Below are positions 30,246 to 40,146 of a stretch of DNA of 64,000 nt, piece after piece. The translations under genes were made by a program, and so were the position numbers. The stretch lies in contig JAJOJJ010000036.1 in NCBI GenBank assembly GCA_021208685.1, forward strand, positions 124,001-188,000. Direction: 5' to 3'. Below the pieces are notes generated by a model, which ran no database searches, was not told the DNA's origin, and was given only the letters and a program-made list of their open reading frames with translations. Origin of the DNA: Saccharospirillaceae bacterium. GTDB lineage: Bacteria; Pseudomonadota; Gammaproteobacteria; Pseudomonadales; Oceanobacteraceae. The stretch's first letter is position 1, and each line of letters opens with the position of its first letter.

Positions 30246-31412
30246 TCAGACGGACAAGGACGTTCTCGGCATGCGCAACAGCATTACCAGTAATAACAGC
30301 AACGCCGGAACGGTCGTCAGCAATAACCCCTGCCAGCCGATCAGTAACACCACTGCACCGGAAGCCAGCGCCCCCACCGCCTGAGCACCAAACACCCCCA
30401 GATCATTAATGCCCTGTACGCGGGTTGCCTCAGCGGGACGATAACACTGGCTCAGTAACGATGTTCCGGCCACAAACAGCAGATTCCACCCCAGCCCCAG
30501 TAGCACCAGGCCCAGCCAGTAATGGAATATCGTCTGATCAAACCAGGCAATGATCAAACACGCCGCCATCACCGTCAGACCGGTCATAATCATCCACCAG
30601 TGTCCTGCCCAGCGGATCAGATGTCCCGAAATCAGTGACGGCAAAAACATGGCCGCGATGTGGCTCTGGATCACCCACTTGGCATCACTCAGTTCATACC
30701 CCATGCCCTGCGTCATACTCAGCGGTGTGGCCGTCATAATGTAGGCCATAACGCCATAGGCGCAGGCCGCCGACAGCATCGCCAGCCATAATACCGGCTG
30801 CTGCAGCAATTCCGCCAAAGGGCGGGAGTCATCGCGCTGAACGCCTTGTGTTACGTTCTGTTGTGGCATAAACCACCACAACACCCCGGCGGCCAGAATA
30901 AAGAACAGTGCCAGTCCGCTAAACGATGCCGCAAATCCCCAATGCGGCAACCATGTCGCCAGCCGGGTCAGCTCAGGACCAAGAAACGCCGAAACAATAC
31001 CCGCCAGCAACAGACGCGCCGCGACCACCGGCGTCTGTACCGCCGGCACCGCTGCCATCGCGACAAAACGAAACTGCTGCACCACAGCGCCCACCGCACC
31101 AAAACACAAAGCGCTGAAGGTAAACGCCCAGAATGACTGCAAGTAAACCGATAACGCAGCAGCCATGGCAGCACAGCAACCAAACACCATCGAGAATAAA
31201 AACAAAGGGCGGCGGCCAAAACGGCCAGCCAATTGCGAAGCAGGCAGCACGGCCAGAGCCGTACCAATAATCATGGCGGCAACCGGCAGTGTGGAAAAGC
31301 GGGGATCAGACTGTAATTGACTGCCGATAATACCACCGGCAAAAACCATCAGGGGTGCGGCACTCAGAGCCAGCGCCTGTGCCAGCATCAATCCCCAGAT
31401 CAAAGCTGGCAC
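30246..31412 (-). CDS. Major facilitator superfamily transporter
   Basis: The 388-residue inner-membrane protein is almost wholly hydrophobic and has about twelve predicted helices. The loop after helix 2 reads ASQLAGRFGRRPLFLFS, matching the MFS motif A pattern (GxxxDRxGRR-like with Gly-Arg-Phe-Gly-Arg-Arg). Substrate is not evident. The start is GTG, chosen because AAGGAG lies six to seven bases upstream. It begins 10 bases after the speD stop on the same strand, so the two may form an operon, which could hint at export of a polyamine-related or other small molecule, but this is inference. Confidence 0.82.
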   Translation of the reverse strand: MPALIWGLMLAQALALSAAPLMVFAGGIIGSQLQSDPRFSTLPVAAMIIGTALAVLPASQLAGRFGRRPLFLFSMVFGCCAAMAAALSVYLQSFWAFTFSALCFGAVGAVVQQFRFVAMAAVPAVQTPVVAARLLLAGIVSAFLGPELTRLATWLPHWGFAASFSGLALFFILAAGVLWWFMPQQNVTQGVQRDDSRPLAELLQQPVLWLAMLSAACAYGVMAYIMTATPLSMTQGMGYELSDAKWVIQSHIAAMFLPSLISGHLIRWAGHWWMIMTGLTVMAACLIIAWFDQTIFHYWLGLVLLGLGWNLLFVAGTSLLSQCYRPAEATRVQGINDLGVFGAQAVGALASGAVVLLIGWQGLLLTTVPALLLLLVMLLRMPRTSLSV

Positions 31413-31422
31413 AGCAGTCTCC

Positions 31423-32214
31423 TTACGGCATATTGCGGGAATAGAAAATTTCCAGCATTTCTTTGCGCAACTTGGCTTCTACCTCAGCGCGCTCATCGGC
31501 ATCCATGGTTTTAACACCTTCGCCAAACAGATAGTTATCCAGTTCAAAATCCTTCAACAGCATTTTGGTGTGGAAGGTGTTTTCCTGATACACATTCACG
31601 TCGATCATCTGATAGGCGTTGCGGGTATCGTCAGTCAGATACTTCTGGATGGAGTTAATGTTGTGATCGATATAGTGCTTCACACCATCCACATCACGGG
31701 TAAAACCGCGCACCCGGTAATCGACCGTAACAATGTCCGAATCAAAGCTGTGGATAAGATAATTCAGCGCTTTCAGCGGTGAAATCAGACCACAGGTTGA
31801 CACATCAATATCGGCGCGGAACGTTGAAATACCACCATGAGGATGGCTTTCCGGATAGGTATGTACGGTGACGTGACTCTTATCCAGGTGAGCAACAACG
31901 GTATCCCGCAGCGGGCCCGGTTTTTCCTGCATCAGATCTTCACTGGGCGGAACCTCATGCTCAGCAACCAGAATGGTTACACTGGCTCCCTGCGGGTCGT
32001 AATCCTGACGCGCAATGTTAAGGATATTCGCGCCGATGATATCAACTACGTCTGTCAGAATTTTTGTCAGACGATCCGCACTGTACAATTCGTCGATGTA
32101 CTCAATGTATTCCTGACGCTCTTTTTCGGTATTTGTGTAACAGATATCGTAAATATTAAAGCTCAGGGATTTGGTCAGATTGTTGAAACCATGCAACCGC
32201 AATTTATTATTCAA
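31423..32214 (-). CDS. speD: S-adenosylmethionine decarboxylase (E. coli type)
   Basis: SpeD makes decarboxylated SAM, the aminopropyl donor for spermidine. It self-cleaves to create a pyruvoyl group at the serine of [20 protein letters not shown], here about Lys112-Ser113. The protein is close to the E. coli enzyme ([20 protein letters not shown], then PQGASVTIL and [17 protein letters not shown]). The frame begins at a GTG at 32238, but the TTG at 32214 gives the usual N-terminus and 263 residues with TGAGG eight bases upstream. An out-of-frame ATG and stop (MNY) overlap that TTG. Confidence 0.94.
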   Translation of the reverse strand: MNNKLRLHGFNNLTKSLSFNIYDICYTNTEKERQEYIEYIDELYSADRLTKILTDVVDIIGANILNIARQDYDPQGASVTILVAEHEVPPSEDLMQEKPGPLRDTVVAHLDKSHVTVHTYPESHPHGGISTFRADIDVSTCGLISPLKALNYLIHSFDSDIVTVDYRVRGFTRDVDGVKHYIDHNINSIQKYLTDDTRNAYQMIDVNVYQENTFHTKMLLKDFELDNYLFGEGVKTMDADERAEVEAKLRKEMLEIFYSRNMP

Positions 32215-32252
32215 TAGTTCATCCTCACATAACCGCACTACCGGGTTTGTTG

Positions 32253-32675
32253 TTACTCAGATTCAATCACCGCAAAACTATGAGTGATCTCCACACCGCC
32301 CTGCTCCAGCATAATGGAAGCAGAGCAATACTTTTCTGCCGACAGCTTCACTGCCCGCTCGACCGCCGACTCTTTAAGGGCGCGGCCAGTCACTTTGAAA
32401 TGCACATGAATTTTGGTGAACACACTGGGCACCGTATCAGCCCGTTCGGCTTCAATTTCAGCGACACAATCTACGACGGCTAAACGCTGCTTGGTCAGAA
32501 TGCTCATAACATCAAAGCTGGTGCAACCACCCAGACCCAATAACAGCATTTCCATCGGCCGGATACCCATATTGCGGCCACCGTGGTCTGCAGGGCCATC
32601 CATCACAACGGCATGGCCGCTGCCGGACTCACCAAGAAACATGGCATTATCAACCCATTTAACCGTTGCTTTCAT
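32253..32675 (-). CDS. OsmC-family protein (YhfA-like)
   Basis: The 140-residue protein belongs to the OsmC/Ohr fold. Two conserved cysteines are present: [14 protein letters not shown] at about 51 and [10 protein letters not shown] near 114. The arrangement [16 protein letters not shown] is that of the YhfA group, whose biochemical role is unclear; peroxide reduction is known for other OsmC members. It is divergent from vfr and 38 bases upstream of speD on the same strand. The crp/vfr-yhfA pairing is common in gammaproteobacteria. AGG precedes the ATG. Confidence 0.88.
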   Translation of the reverse strand: MKATVKWVDNAMFLGESGSGHAVVMDGPADHGGRNMGIRPMEMLLLGLGGCTSFDVMSILTKQRLAVVDCVAEIEAERADTVPSVFTKIHVHFKVTGRALKESAVERAVKLSAEKYCSASIMLEQGGVEITHSFAVIESE

Positions 32676-32806
32676 TCTGGCACCTGAGGTCTGACTGGAA
32701 AAAATGCGGAGGTTACCATACCCCGGGGGCGTGGATAAATCTTAAGTGGCCAAAAAAGACCGACAGACAGCCCAAAAATCTGCTCAGGAGCATCGTGGCA
32801 TAACGG

Positions 32807-32850
32807 TTCACCTTCTCACGCTAATGAGTGATAATCGGTGGTCGATTATC
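32807..32850 (+). promoter_or_regulatory. vfr promoter with overlapping inverted repeat
   Basis: TTCACC at 32807-32812 and GATAAT at 32830-32835 are 17 bases apart. A perfect eight-base inverted repeat, GATAATCG (32830-32837) and CGATTATC (32843-32850) with a GTGGT spacer, covers the -10 and the likely start point, as a repressor operator would. The dyad could instead form a hairpin in the short 5' leader. It is not a CRP site (no TGTGA-N6-TCACA). Confidence 0.5.
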
Positions 32851-32867
32851 GGATCGGATGCCTGAGC

Positions 32868-33521
32868 ATGAGCCTTCCCCCAGCGCCATCGAAACACCAA
32901 CACCTTCTGGACTTCCTGTCGCATTGTCACAAGAGGCGTTATCCCGCCCGCTCAACACTGATCTACGCCGGTGAAGAGAGCGACACTCTTTTTTATCTGA
33001 TGAAGGGTTCCGTCACCGTCATTATTGAAGACAGCGATGGCCGCGAAATGATCATGGCCTACCTCAATGAAGGTGATTTCTTTGGCGAAATGGGTCTGTT
33101 TGATGATCAGCAACCGCCACGTACCGCCTGGGTAAAAGCCAAAACCGAATGCGAAGTTGCTGAAATCAGCTACGCCAAATTTCAGGAACTGGTCAAACAA
33201 GACCCTCCGCTGATGTTCCATATTTTCCGTCAGATGGCCAATCGCTTAAGCCGTACCACGCGCAAAGCCGGTGATCTGGCCTTCCTCGATGTCACAGGCC
33301 GCGTTGCGGGTACCCTGCTCGACCTGTGTAAGCAACCGGATGCCATGACCCATCCCGATGGTATGCAGATCAAAATTACCCGTCAGGAAATCGGCCGCAT
33401 CGTCGGCTGTTCCCGCGAAATGGTGGGACGGGTACTGAAAGACCTGGAAGAACAGGGACTGGTGTCCGTTAAGGGTAAAACCATGGTGGTATTCGGCACG
33501 CGCGGAACCAACACCAGGTAA
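32868..33521 (+). CDS. vfr: cAMP-responsive global regulator, CRP/Vfr type
   Basis: From the ATG at 32868 the protein has 217 residues, starting [33 protein letters not shown]. The cyclic-nucleotide domain has the phosphate-binding cassette [34 protein letters not shown]-helix follows, and then the helix-turn-helix ([34 protein letters not shown]). All contact residues for cAMP seem present (Glu and Arg in the cassette, Thr and Ser in the C helix). Like Vfr of pseudomonads it probably controls catabolic, motility or virulence-like genes. An inverted repeat overlaps its promoter. The open frame begins at a GTG at 32838, but that start would lie inside the likely promoter region. Confidence 0.94.
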   Translation: MSLPPAPSKHQHLLDFLSHCHKRRYPARSTLIYAGEESDTLFYLMKGSVTVIIEDSDGREMIMAYLNEGDFFGEMGLFDDQQPPRTAWVKAKTECEVAEISYAKFQELVKQDPPLMFHIFRQMANRLSRTTRKAGDLAFLDVTGRVAGTLLDLCKQPDAMTHPDGMQIKITRQEIGRIVGCSREMVGRVLKDLEEQGLVSVKGKTMVVFGTRGTNTR

Positions 33522-33598
33522 AGAAACATTCATCAGGCAGAGCGTATACTGCCACCCTGTTCTAAACTCAGTTAACTACTTACGCTACGGAGCCGGTT

Positions 33599-35146
33599 AT
33601 GGCCGATGATTCCCTCTTTGCTGACGACGACCTCTTCTGTGAAGACAACGACGTCAGCACTCCGGAACAAACCTGGCGCGTACTGGTAGCCGATGATGAG
33701 CCCGACGTACACCGCATAACCCGAATGGTACTGTCCGGATTTCAATTCGACGGTCGCCGGGTAGAACTGCTCAGTGCCTACAGTGGCGAAGAAGCCCGCC
33801 AGATCATGCTGGAACACGATGACATTGCCATGGTTCTGCTGGATGTGGTCATGGAAGAAGACCATGCTGGCCTCAATGTCGCACGCTATATCCGTGAAGA
33901 ATTACGTAACCGCTATACCCGCATTGTGCTGCGTACCGGACAGCCCGGTCAGGCCCCCGAACACGAAGTCATCCGCACCTACGATATCAACGACTACAAA
34001 GACAAAACCGAGCTGACCACCACCAAGCTCAACACCCTGATGTACGCCACCCTGCGCAGTTACCGCGACATCTGCACCCTCAATGAACACCGCCGTGGCC
34101 TGGAACGCGTGATCAAAGCGTCTGCTCAGGTATTCAGTACCGGAGCGATCAGTCAGTTTGCCTCCGCAGTATTATCTCAGGTCACCAATCTGCTCGGACT
34201 GGAACAAAGTGCCCTGTACTGCTCCAGCACCAACCAACAGGATCAGCTGCTTGGCGTGCGTCGTTTCCGCGTCCTCGCGGCCACTGGCGAAATGCAGAAA
34301 CTGACCGATCTGGATTCCTTCGACAGCATTCCCCAGCATGTTCGCGAAGGTTTTGAAAAAGCCATGAACAGCCGTGAAAGCCAATATTACGAAAACTACT
34401 ATATTGGCTATTTCGCTTCCGAACGTGGCAGTGAAAGCCTGCTGTATGTGACCTATCATCGCGAACCCTCAGCGCTTGATAAGCAACTGCTGGAGATTTA
34501 CGCCACCAACGTCGCCATCACATACGAAAACCTGTTAATGCGTGACGAAATCATCGAAACCCAGCGTGAACTGGTATACATGCTGGGTGAAGCCGTTGAG
34601 AAACGCTCAAAAGAAACCGGCGCTCATGTTAAGCGGGTTGCGCAGATTTCGCGCCAGCTGGCCATTGCCTACGGCCTTCCGGAGCAGGAAGCCGAGCTGA
34701 TAAAAATGGCCGCCCCGCTGCATGATGTAGGGAAAATTGCCATTCCCGACAACATACTCAACAAACCCGGCAAACACGATGCTGCGGAATGGAGCACGAT
34801 GCAGACCCATGCTCAGATCGGTGCCGACATACTAAGCAAGTCAGACCGCCGCATTCTGCAGCTGGCCGCCATTATTGCCAGTCAGCATCATGAACGATGG
34901 GACGGTACGGGCTACCCGCGAGGCTTAAAAGGAGAGCAGATTCATATTGCCGGACGCATTACCGCACTGGCCGATGTGTTCGACGCGCTGGGCAGTAAGC
35001 GTTGCTATAAAGAACCCTGGGCCGATCAGGAAATTATCGATTTTATTAACAAAGAATCAGGTCACCAGTTTGATCCGAAACTGGTCGAACTCCTGATGCA
35101 AAATATTGATGCCATGCTCGACATCCGCCGACGCTTCCCCGACTGA
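33599..35146 (+). CDS. Response regulator with DUF3369 and HD-GYP phosphodiesterase domains
   Basis: The 515-residue cytosolic protein has a receiver domain (about 25-150) with phospho-acceptor Asp82 in MVLLDVVMEEDHAGLNV. A DUF3369 region (155-310) resembles GAF. The C-terminal HD-GYP domain (about 325-510) shows HDVGKIAIPDNIL, the second metal histidine cluster SQHHERWDGTGYPRGLKG and the final ADVFDALGSKRCYKEPW. It probably hydrolyses cyclic-di-GMP under control of a histidine kinase that is not adjacent. GGAG precedes the ATG. A TATACT -10 candidate lies at about 33544-33549 without a good -35. A terminator follows. Confidence 0.93.
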   Translation: MADDSLFADDDLFCEDNDVSTPEQTWRVLVADDEPDVHRITRMVLSGFQFDGRRVELLSAYSGEEARQIMLEHDDIAMVLLDVVMEEDHAGLNVARYIREELRNRYTRIVLRTGQPGQAPEHEVIRTYDINDYKDKTELTTTKLNTLMYATLRSYRDICTLNEHRRGLERVIKASAQVFSTGAISQFASAVLSQVTNLLGLEQSALYCSSTNQQDQLLGVRRFRVLAATGEMQKLTDLDSFDSIPQHVREGFEKAMNSRESQYYENYYIGYFASERGSESLLYVTYHREPSALDKQLLEIYATNVAITYENLLMRDEIIETQRELVYMLGEAVEKRSKETGAHVKRVAQISRQLAIAYGLPEQEAELIKMAAPLHDVGKIAIPDNILNKPGKHDAAEWSTMQTHAQIGADILSKSDRRILQLAAIIASQHHERWDGTGYPRGLKGEQIHIAGRITALADVFDALGSKRCYKEPWADQEIIDFINKESGHQFDPKLVELLMQNIDAMLDIRRRFPD

Positions 35147-35158
35147 CAGCAAAAACAG

Positions 35159-35184
35159 AAAAGCCGGCAATTGCCGGCTTTTTT
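35159..35184. terminator. Terminator between the HD-GYP gene and trpC
   Basis: The self-complementary stem GCCGGCAA/TTGCCGGC at 35163-35178 is followed by six T on the plus strand and by a shorter T run on the minus strand. It serves mainly the HD-GYP transcript and perhaps also trpC. Confidence 0.85.
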
Positions 35185-35203
35185 GTATGCCAAAATTAAA
35201 CAC

Positions 35204-36004
35204 TCAGAAAAACAAAGCCTGCAAAGCATCACCAGGATTATCCGCACGCATAAACGCCTCCCCCACCAGAAAAGCATTCACATTGCGTTCACGCATTACT
35301 GCAACATCATCCGGAGTCAGAATACCGCTTTCAGTTACCAGTAATTTACCTGCCGGCACCTGCTCCAGCAAACCGAAGGTCGTATCCAGCGTGAGCTCGA
35401 ACGTGTGCAGATTACGGTTGTTGATTCCCAGCAGCGGCGTTTTCATGGTCAGTGCCGTGTGAAGTTCTTCTTCATCATGCACTTCAACCAACACATCCAT
35501 ACCCAGTTCATGGGCGATGCCTTCCAGATCCTGCAATTGCATTTTACTCAGTGCAGAGACAATCAACAGCACGCAATCAGCATTAATGCTGCGCGCTTCA
35601 TAAATCTGATAAGGATCAATCAGAAAGTCTTTACGGATAACCGGTAATGAACAGGCGCTGCGGGCGGCTTTAAGATAATCTTCATGCCCCTGAAAATAAT
35701 CACGGTCGGTCAACACCGATAAACAGGCTGCTCCGGCATGTTCATAAGATTCAGCAATCGCCTGCGGAATAAAATTCTCGCGTAATACGCCTTTAGACGG
35801 CGAAGCTTTCTTAATTTCAGCAATCACCGCTGGCAAACCAGCATTCACCTTAGCCTGCATGGCACGATAAAAACCCCGCAATTCAGCAGCATTCATATCC
35901 AATGCCTGAGCTTTCAGTTCATTCAGCGGCAGTATTTTGCTGCGACTGCGGATTTCCTCTGCTTTGGTGGCCAGAATTTTTTTCAGAATGGTTGGAGTGT
36001 TCAT
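35204..36004 (-). CDS. trpC: Indole-3-glycerol phosphate synthase
   Basis: TrpC closes the indole ring of CdRP to form indole-3-glycerol phosphate in tryptophan synthesis. The 266-residue protein is a stand-alone TIM barrel, not fused to TrpF. Active-site segments are [62 protein letters not shown] and VTESGI. It is the last gene of the trpE-trpG-trpD-trpC array and begins three bases after trpD. Confidence 0.96.
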   Translation of the reverse strand: MNTPTILKKILATKAEEIRSRSKILPLNELKAQALDMNAAELRGFYRAMQAKVNAGLPAVIAEIKKASPSKGVLRENFIPQAIAESYEHAGAACLSVLTDRDYFQGHEDYLKAARSACSLPVIRKDFLIDPYQIYEARSINADCVLLIVSALSKMQLQDLEGIAHELGMDVLVEVHDEEELHTALTMKTPLLGINNRNLHTFELTLDTTFGLLEQVPAGKLLVTESGILTPDDVAVMRERNVNAFLVGEAFMRADNPGDALQALFF

Positions 36005-36007
36005 GAT

Positions 36008-37054
36008 TTATTTCGCTTCATCTTCGGCCAGATATTTGGAGAAACTGACCAGTTCATTCAATTTTTCCAGTGCGAGGCCGGTGTAAATTGCATCCTGTGC
36101 CATCGCCACACCGTCTTTCATGCTTTGCGAAAGACCGGCGACATAAATTGCCGCACCCGCATTTAAAGCCAGAATATCCGCCGCTTTATTACCGGCGGCA
36201 GTTTCACGCTTACCCAATGCGTCTTTAATCAAAGCAAGACTTGTGGCTGGACTGTCAACATCCAGACCGGACAGCACCTGAGGTTCGATGCCCAATTCCT
36301 GTGGATGAATAACAAATTCGCGCAACTCACCATTTTTTAATTCACAGGCGTAGGTTTCTGTCGCCAGACTGATTTCATCCAGTCCGTCTTTGGAATGTAC
36401 GACCAGCACATGTCCACCGTTCATACGCTGAAGTACTTCTGCGACTGGCCGCACCAGTGCTTTGGAAAAAACACCTATTACCTGATTACTGACACCGGCC
36501 GGATTGGTCATGGGTCCGAGGATATTAAAAATAGTGCGCATTCCCAGCGACTTCCGCGGCCCGATCGCGTGTTTCATAGCGCTGTGATGGGACGGAGCAA
36601 ACATAAATCCCACGCCCAGCTCATCAATGCAGCGTGCAACCTGCTCTGAGGTTAAATTCAGATTAACGCCAGCGGCTTCCAGCAGATCAGCACTGCCGGA
36701 TTTGGATGACACTCCGCGATTACCATGTTTGGCTACGGTACCGCCCGCAGCTGCGACAATAAATGAGGCAGCGGTTGAAACATTAAATAAATTAGCACCA
36801 TCACCACCGGTTCCGACTATATCAACGGCATGACGTGCATGAATGTTTACGCCGGTGGCCAGTTCACGCATAACACTTACGGCACCGACAATTTCATCAA
36901 TGCTTTCACTTTTCATACGCAAAGCAACCAGAAATCCGCCAATCTGTGCGTCATCGCACTGGCCGGTCATAATCTGGCGCATCACGTCAATCATCTCAGC
37001 GGTGGTTAAATCCTGACGTTCAACAACGCGTGCCAGGGCAGTACGGATATCCAT
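36008..37054 (-). CDS. trpD: Anthranilate phosphoribosyltransferase
   Basis: TrpD couples anthranilate to phosphoribosyl pyrophosphate. The 348-residue protein has the PRPP-binding [63 protein letters not shown] and GPMTNPA follow, with the late [11 protein letters not shown]. The open frame begins one codon earlier at a tandem ATG; AGGAG is spaced better for the second ATG. It has no fused TrpG domain, matching the separate trpG gene 32 bases upstream. Confidence 0.96.
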   Translation of the reverse strand: MDIRTALARVVERQDLTTAEMIDVMRQIMTGQCDDAQIGGFLVALRMKSESIDEIVGAVSVMRELATGVNIHARHAVDIVGTGGDGANLFNVSTAASFIVAAAGGTVAKHGNRGVSSKSGSADLLEAAGVNLNLTSEQVARCIDELGVGFMFAPSHHSAMKHAIGPRKSLGMRTIFNILGPMTNPAGVSNQVIGVFSKALVRPVAEVLQRMNGGHVLVVHSKDGLDEISLATETYACELKNGELREFVIHPQELGIEPQVLSGLDVDSPATSLALIKDALGKRETAAGNKAADILALNAGAAIYVAGLSQSMKDGVAMAQDAIYTGLALEKLNELVSFSKYLAEDEAK

Positions 37055-37086
37055 CATTAATCTCCTGTCGGTGGTGCTCGCCGTTT

Positions 37087-37674
37087 TCAGTTCATTGACA
37101 TCTGCAGAAAATTTTTCAACAGATCGTGGCCATATTCCGTCAGGATAGATTCCGGATGAAACTGTACACCCTCAATAGGCAAGTCGCGGTGACGCACCCC
37201 CATAATTTCTTCCATACTGCCATCCGGATTTTCCGTCCATGCGGTAATTTCCAGACAATCGGGCAAATTCTGTTTATCGATCACCAGTGAGTGATAACGG
37301 GTAGCGTTGTATGGATTTTTAAGTCCATGAAAAACGCCACTGTCAGCGTGGTGTATCTGAGATATTTTGCCGTGCATAACCTGGCCTGCCCGAATGATTT
37401 TTCCGCCAAAAACCTGACCAATACTCTGATGGCCCAGGCAAATCCCCAGAATGGGTAATTTACCGGCGAAATAACGGATAGCTTCCATGGAAATTCCCGC
37501 TTCATTCGGTGTACACGGCCCGGGGGAAATTACCAGATGGTCAGGTTTTAACGCTTCGATTTCTTCGAGGGTAATTTCATCATTGCGGAACACGCGCACA
37601 TCTGCACCCAGTTCGGCAAAATACTGTACGACGTTGTAGGTAAACGAATCGTAATTATCAATCATGACTAACAT
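37087..37674 (-). CDS. trpG: Anthranilate synthase glutamine amidotransferase component
   Basis: TrpG supplies ammonia from glutamine to TrpE; the same protein may serve aminodeoxychorismate synthase. From the ATG at 37674 the 195 residues start [19 protein letters not shown]. The nucleophile elbow is [12 protein letters not shown] (catalytic Cys near residue 80) and the histidine/glutamate dyad lies in [15 protein letters not shown]. The open frame extends upstream into the trpE end, but CAGGAG precedes this ATG and the shorter protein has family length. It is followed by trpD. Confidence 0.96.
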   Translation of the reverse strand: MLVMIDNYDSFTYNVVQYFAELGADVRVFRNDEITLEEIEALKPDHLVISPGPCTPNEAGISMEAIRYFAGKLPILGICLGHQSIGQVFGGKIIRAGQVMHGKISQIHHADSGVFHGLKNPYNATRYHSLVIDKQNLPDCLEITAWTENPDGSMEEIMGVRHRDLPIEGVQFHPESILTEYGHDLLKNFLQMSMN

Positions 37675-37723
37675 TGCTGTGACTCCTGCGGCGCGCTTTT
37701 TACACGCCGTAATGATGCTGTGG

Positions 37724-39208
37724 TTACTGGTCCAGTCCGGCTTCCGCCATGGCAACGGCGCGGAACATTGCCCGTCCCTTGTTAATGGTTTCTTTCCATT
37801 CCAGTCGCGGAACTGAGTCCGCTACCACCCCGGCACCCGCCTGAATATTCAGCATGCCGTCTTTAATCACTGCGGTACGGATAGCAATCGCGGTATCCAT
37901 ATTACCGTTCCAGCTCAGGTAGCCCACCGCTCCACCATAAACACCACGTTTGGTGGACTCGTATTCGTCAATAATTTCCATGGCGCGAATTTTAGGTGCA
38001 CCGCTTAATGTTCCGGCCGGATGAACCGCGCGTAATACATCCATCGCCGTCACACCGTCTTTTACTTTTCCGGTGACATTGGAGACGATATGCATCACGT
38101 GGGAATAACGCTCAACCACCATTTGATCGGTCACTTTCACTTCACCGGTTTTGGCAACCCGACTGACATCGTTACGTCCCAGATCAATCAGCATTAAGTG
38201 TTCGGCAATTTCTTTCGGGTCAGATAATAACTCCCGCTCCAGCGCCTGATCTTCTTCGACCGTTTCACCGCGATAACGGGTACCGGCAATCGGACGCACT
38301 GTTACCTCGCCATCTTCAAGACGGGCCAGAATTTCCGGCGATGAGCCAACCACATGAAAATCGCCAAGATTCATACAGTACATATAAGGCGACGGATTCA
38401 GCGTGCGCAGTGCACGGTAAATATTGACCGGATCACCGTGATAAGGCACCTGCATACGCTGAGAAATAACGCACTGCATAATATCGCCTGCCAGGATGTA
38501 CTCACGGATATTTTCAACCGCATCCATAAAAGCCTGTTCGCCGAATAATGAGCGGAAATCGTCTTCTTTCACCTCAACCGTTTTATCCAGTGGCTGGCCG
38601 ACAGCACCGCTGTATGGCTGACGCAATTGTTGCCGTAATTCATCCAGCCTGATTTCTGCTTTGTCCAGAGCATTCTCAGTTGCCGGATCGGCCATAACAA
38701 TAAGATGCAATTTACCGCTGAGGTTATCAAATACCACCACTTCTTCGGAAATCATCAGCAGAATATCCGGCGTATTCAGTTCATCAGCCGGACAGGATTT
38801 GCGTAACCGAGGTTCGATATAGCGCACGGTGTCATAACCGAAATAGCCAACCAGACCACCATCGAATTTAGGCAGCCCTTCAATCTGCGGTACGCGAAAG
38901 CGTTGCTGAAACTGACTGATATATTCCAGCGGGTCGGCAACCTCATGTTCTTCGATAACCTTGCCGTTGCGCTGCAGCATAACCTGCTGCCCACGAACCA
39001 TCAGAACATCGCGGCACGGCAGGCCAATCATGGAATAGCGGCCCCACTTTTCGCCGCCCTGTACGGATTCAAGCAAATATGTGTATGGCGCTGCGGCCAG
39101 TTTCAGATAAGTGCTCAGTGGTGTGTCGAGATCCGCCAGAACCTGACGCGATACCGGAATACGGTTAAAACCCTGCTCAGCCAGAGCAGCAAATTGTTGC
39201 GGAGTCAT
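37724..39208 (-). CDS. trpE: Anthranilate synthase component I
   Basis: TrpE converts chorismate to anthranilate. The 494-residue protein has the N-terminal feedback region with [17 protein letters not shown], which includes the Leu-Leu-Glu-Ser type tryptophan-binding element (TYLLESVQG). The chorismate-binding domain shows [70 protein letters not shown] and [21 protein letters not shown] precedes the ATG. It heads trpE-trpG-trpD-trpC. I found no leader peptide with tandem tryptophan codons in the 160-base leader, so ribosome-mediated attenuation looks unlikely. Confidence 0.96.
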   Translation of the reverse strand: MTPQQFAALAEQGFNRIPVSRQVLADLDTPLSTYLKLAAAPYTYLLESVQGGEKWGRYSMIGLPCRDVLMVRGQQVMLQRNGKVIEEHEVADPLEYISQFQQRFRVPQIEGLPKFDGGLVGYFGYDTVRYIEPRLRKSCPADELNTPDILLMISEEVVVFDNLSGKLHLIVMADPATENALDKAEIRLDELRQQLRQPYSGAVGQPLDKTVEVKEDDFRSLFGEQAFMDAVENIREYILAGDIMQCVISQRMQVPYHGDPVNIYRALRTLNPSPYMYCMNLGDFHVVGSSPEILARLEDGEVTVRPIAGTRYRGETVEEDQALERELLSDPKEIAEHLMLIDLGRNDVSRVAKTGEVKVTDQMVVERYSHVMHIVSNVTGKVKDGVTAMDVLRAVHPAGTLSGAPKIRAMEIIDEYESTKRGVYGGAVGYLSWNGNMDTAIAIRTAVIKDGMLNIQAGAGVVADSVPRLEWKETINKGRAMFRAVAMAEAGLDQ

Positions 39209-39378
39209 AAAGAACCTTCAGATTGATAAGCGCAAAGATACATGGCCATGCGGCCGGAAAGGTTGGCAGCTGCGCTTAACACCATCGGCGGGTCAGATGC
39301 TGACCCTGTTGCAGGGGGCGGTTATATTGGAAAAACACCGCGGGGCTCCGTTGAATAATCGGGTTAAATGTAGGCAGA

Positions 39379-39407
39379 ACTATAACGGCATGCAGGACGG
39401 GCAGCAA
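39379..39407 (-). promoter_or_regulatory. Candidate promoter for trpE
   Basis: On the minus strand TTGCTG (39402-39407) and TATAGT (39379-39384) are 17 bases apart, giving a leader of about 165 bases. Within the leader, GGGTCAG-CAT-CTGACCC forms a perfect seven-pair hairpin (39290-39306) without a U run. Confidence 0.45.
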
Positions 39408-39432
39408 GGAGCAGATGCCCATGCCTGCGCGA

Positions 39433-40104
39433 CTATTCCGCACGCCAGTCAAGGCAGGGCCAGCCGCGCTGCTGTGCGGCCAGACGCAACTGAGGATTGG
39501 GATTCAGCACCACCGGCTGCGCCACCATTTCCAGCAACGGCATGTCAGAGTGGCTATCCGTGTAAAACGCGGCATCCGTAAAGCTCAGACCGCGCTCGGT
39601 AAGAAAGCGACGCGCCAGCTCAACTTTTCCCGGACCATAGCACATGGGCCTTTCCAGTCCGGTAATCCGCTGCCCATCGGTACTCAGCCGGTTGCTGATC
39701 ACATGAGCAAACCCCAGCGCCTGACCATAAGCACGGGCGATTACATCATCGGAGCCGGTAATCATCACAAGCTGAGTGCCGCGTTGTTGATAAGCGAACA
39801 GCAACGATGCCGCCTGTGGATAGATGTGCAGTTGTCCGCGCTCATCAAAAAAACGCTCTACCCGGCTCTGGTACTCGGCCAGAGTCATGCCACGGGTACG
39901 GGTACGATAATAATTGGACAGACGCCAGTGTGTGACACGGCCCTTTTTGTAAGCCCGGTACAGGGATGCCAACGCCAGCATGGCCTCAACCACGGCCCAG
40001 CGTTCACGACGGAAACGCCATTTAATCCACAGGCTGTTAGCATCCTTGTTGATCAGAGAGTCATCAAGATCAAAAAATACAACAGGAACATCGTAGACCT
40101 GCAT
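39433..40104 (-). CDS. HAD-superfamily IB phosphatase (phosphoserine phosphatase-like)
   Basis: The 223-residue cytosolic protein belongs to HAD subfamily IB. Motif I is FFDLDDSLINKDA with Asp12 and Asp14, where serine replaces the usual Thr four after the nucleophile. A helical cap (WRFRRERWAVVEAMLALASLYRAYKKG) follows. Motif II is QLVMITGSDDVIA, motif III holds GPGKVELARR, and motif IV is AFYTDSHSDMPLLEM. The subfamily resembles SerB but has a different cap, so a role on other phosphomonoesters is likely. It lies upstream of trpE on the same strand, with a promoter candidate between. Confidence 0.85.
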   Translation of the reverse strand: MQVYDVPVVFFDLDDSLINKDANSLWIKWRFRRERWAVVEAMLALASLYRAYKKGRVTHWRLSNYYRTRTRGMTLAEYQSRVERFFDERGQLHIYPQAASLLFAYQQRGTQLVMITGSDDVIARAYGQALGFAHVISNRLSTDGQRITGLERPMCYGPGKVELARRFLTERGLSFTDAAFYTDSHSDMPLLEMVAQPVVLNPNPQLRLAAQQRGWPCLDWRAE

Positions 40105-40146
40105 CGGTGCATCCGTTTCAGCCGTAAAAATAAGACGCCAAGACTA

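Noticed and set aside
32676-32867. CRP/Vfr autoregulatory site upstream of vfr
   Set aside because: No TGTGA-N6-TCACA-type dyad is present; the only dyad is of a different type.
39209-39372. Tryptophan attenuator leader peptide before trpE
   Set aside because: No short ORF with tandem tryptophan codons and no terminator with a U run lie in the leader; only one isolated hairpin is present.
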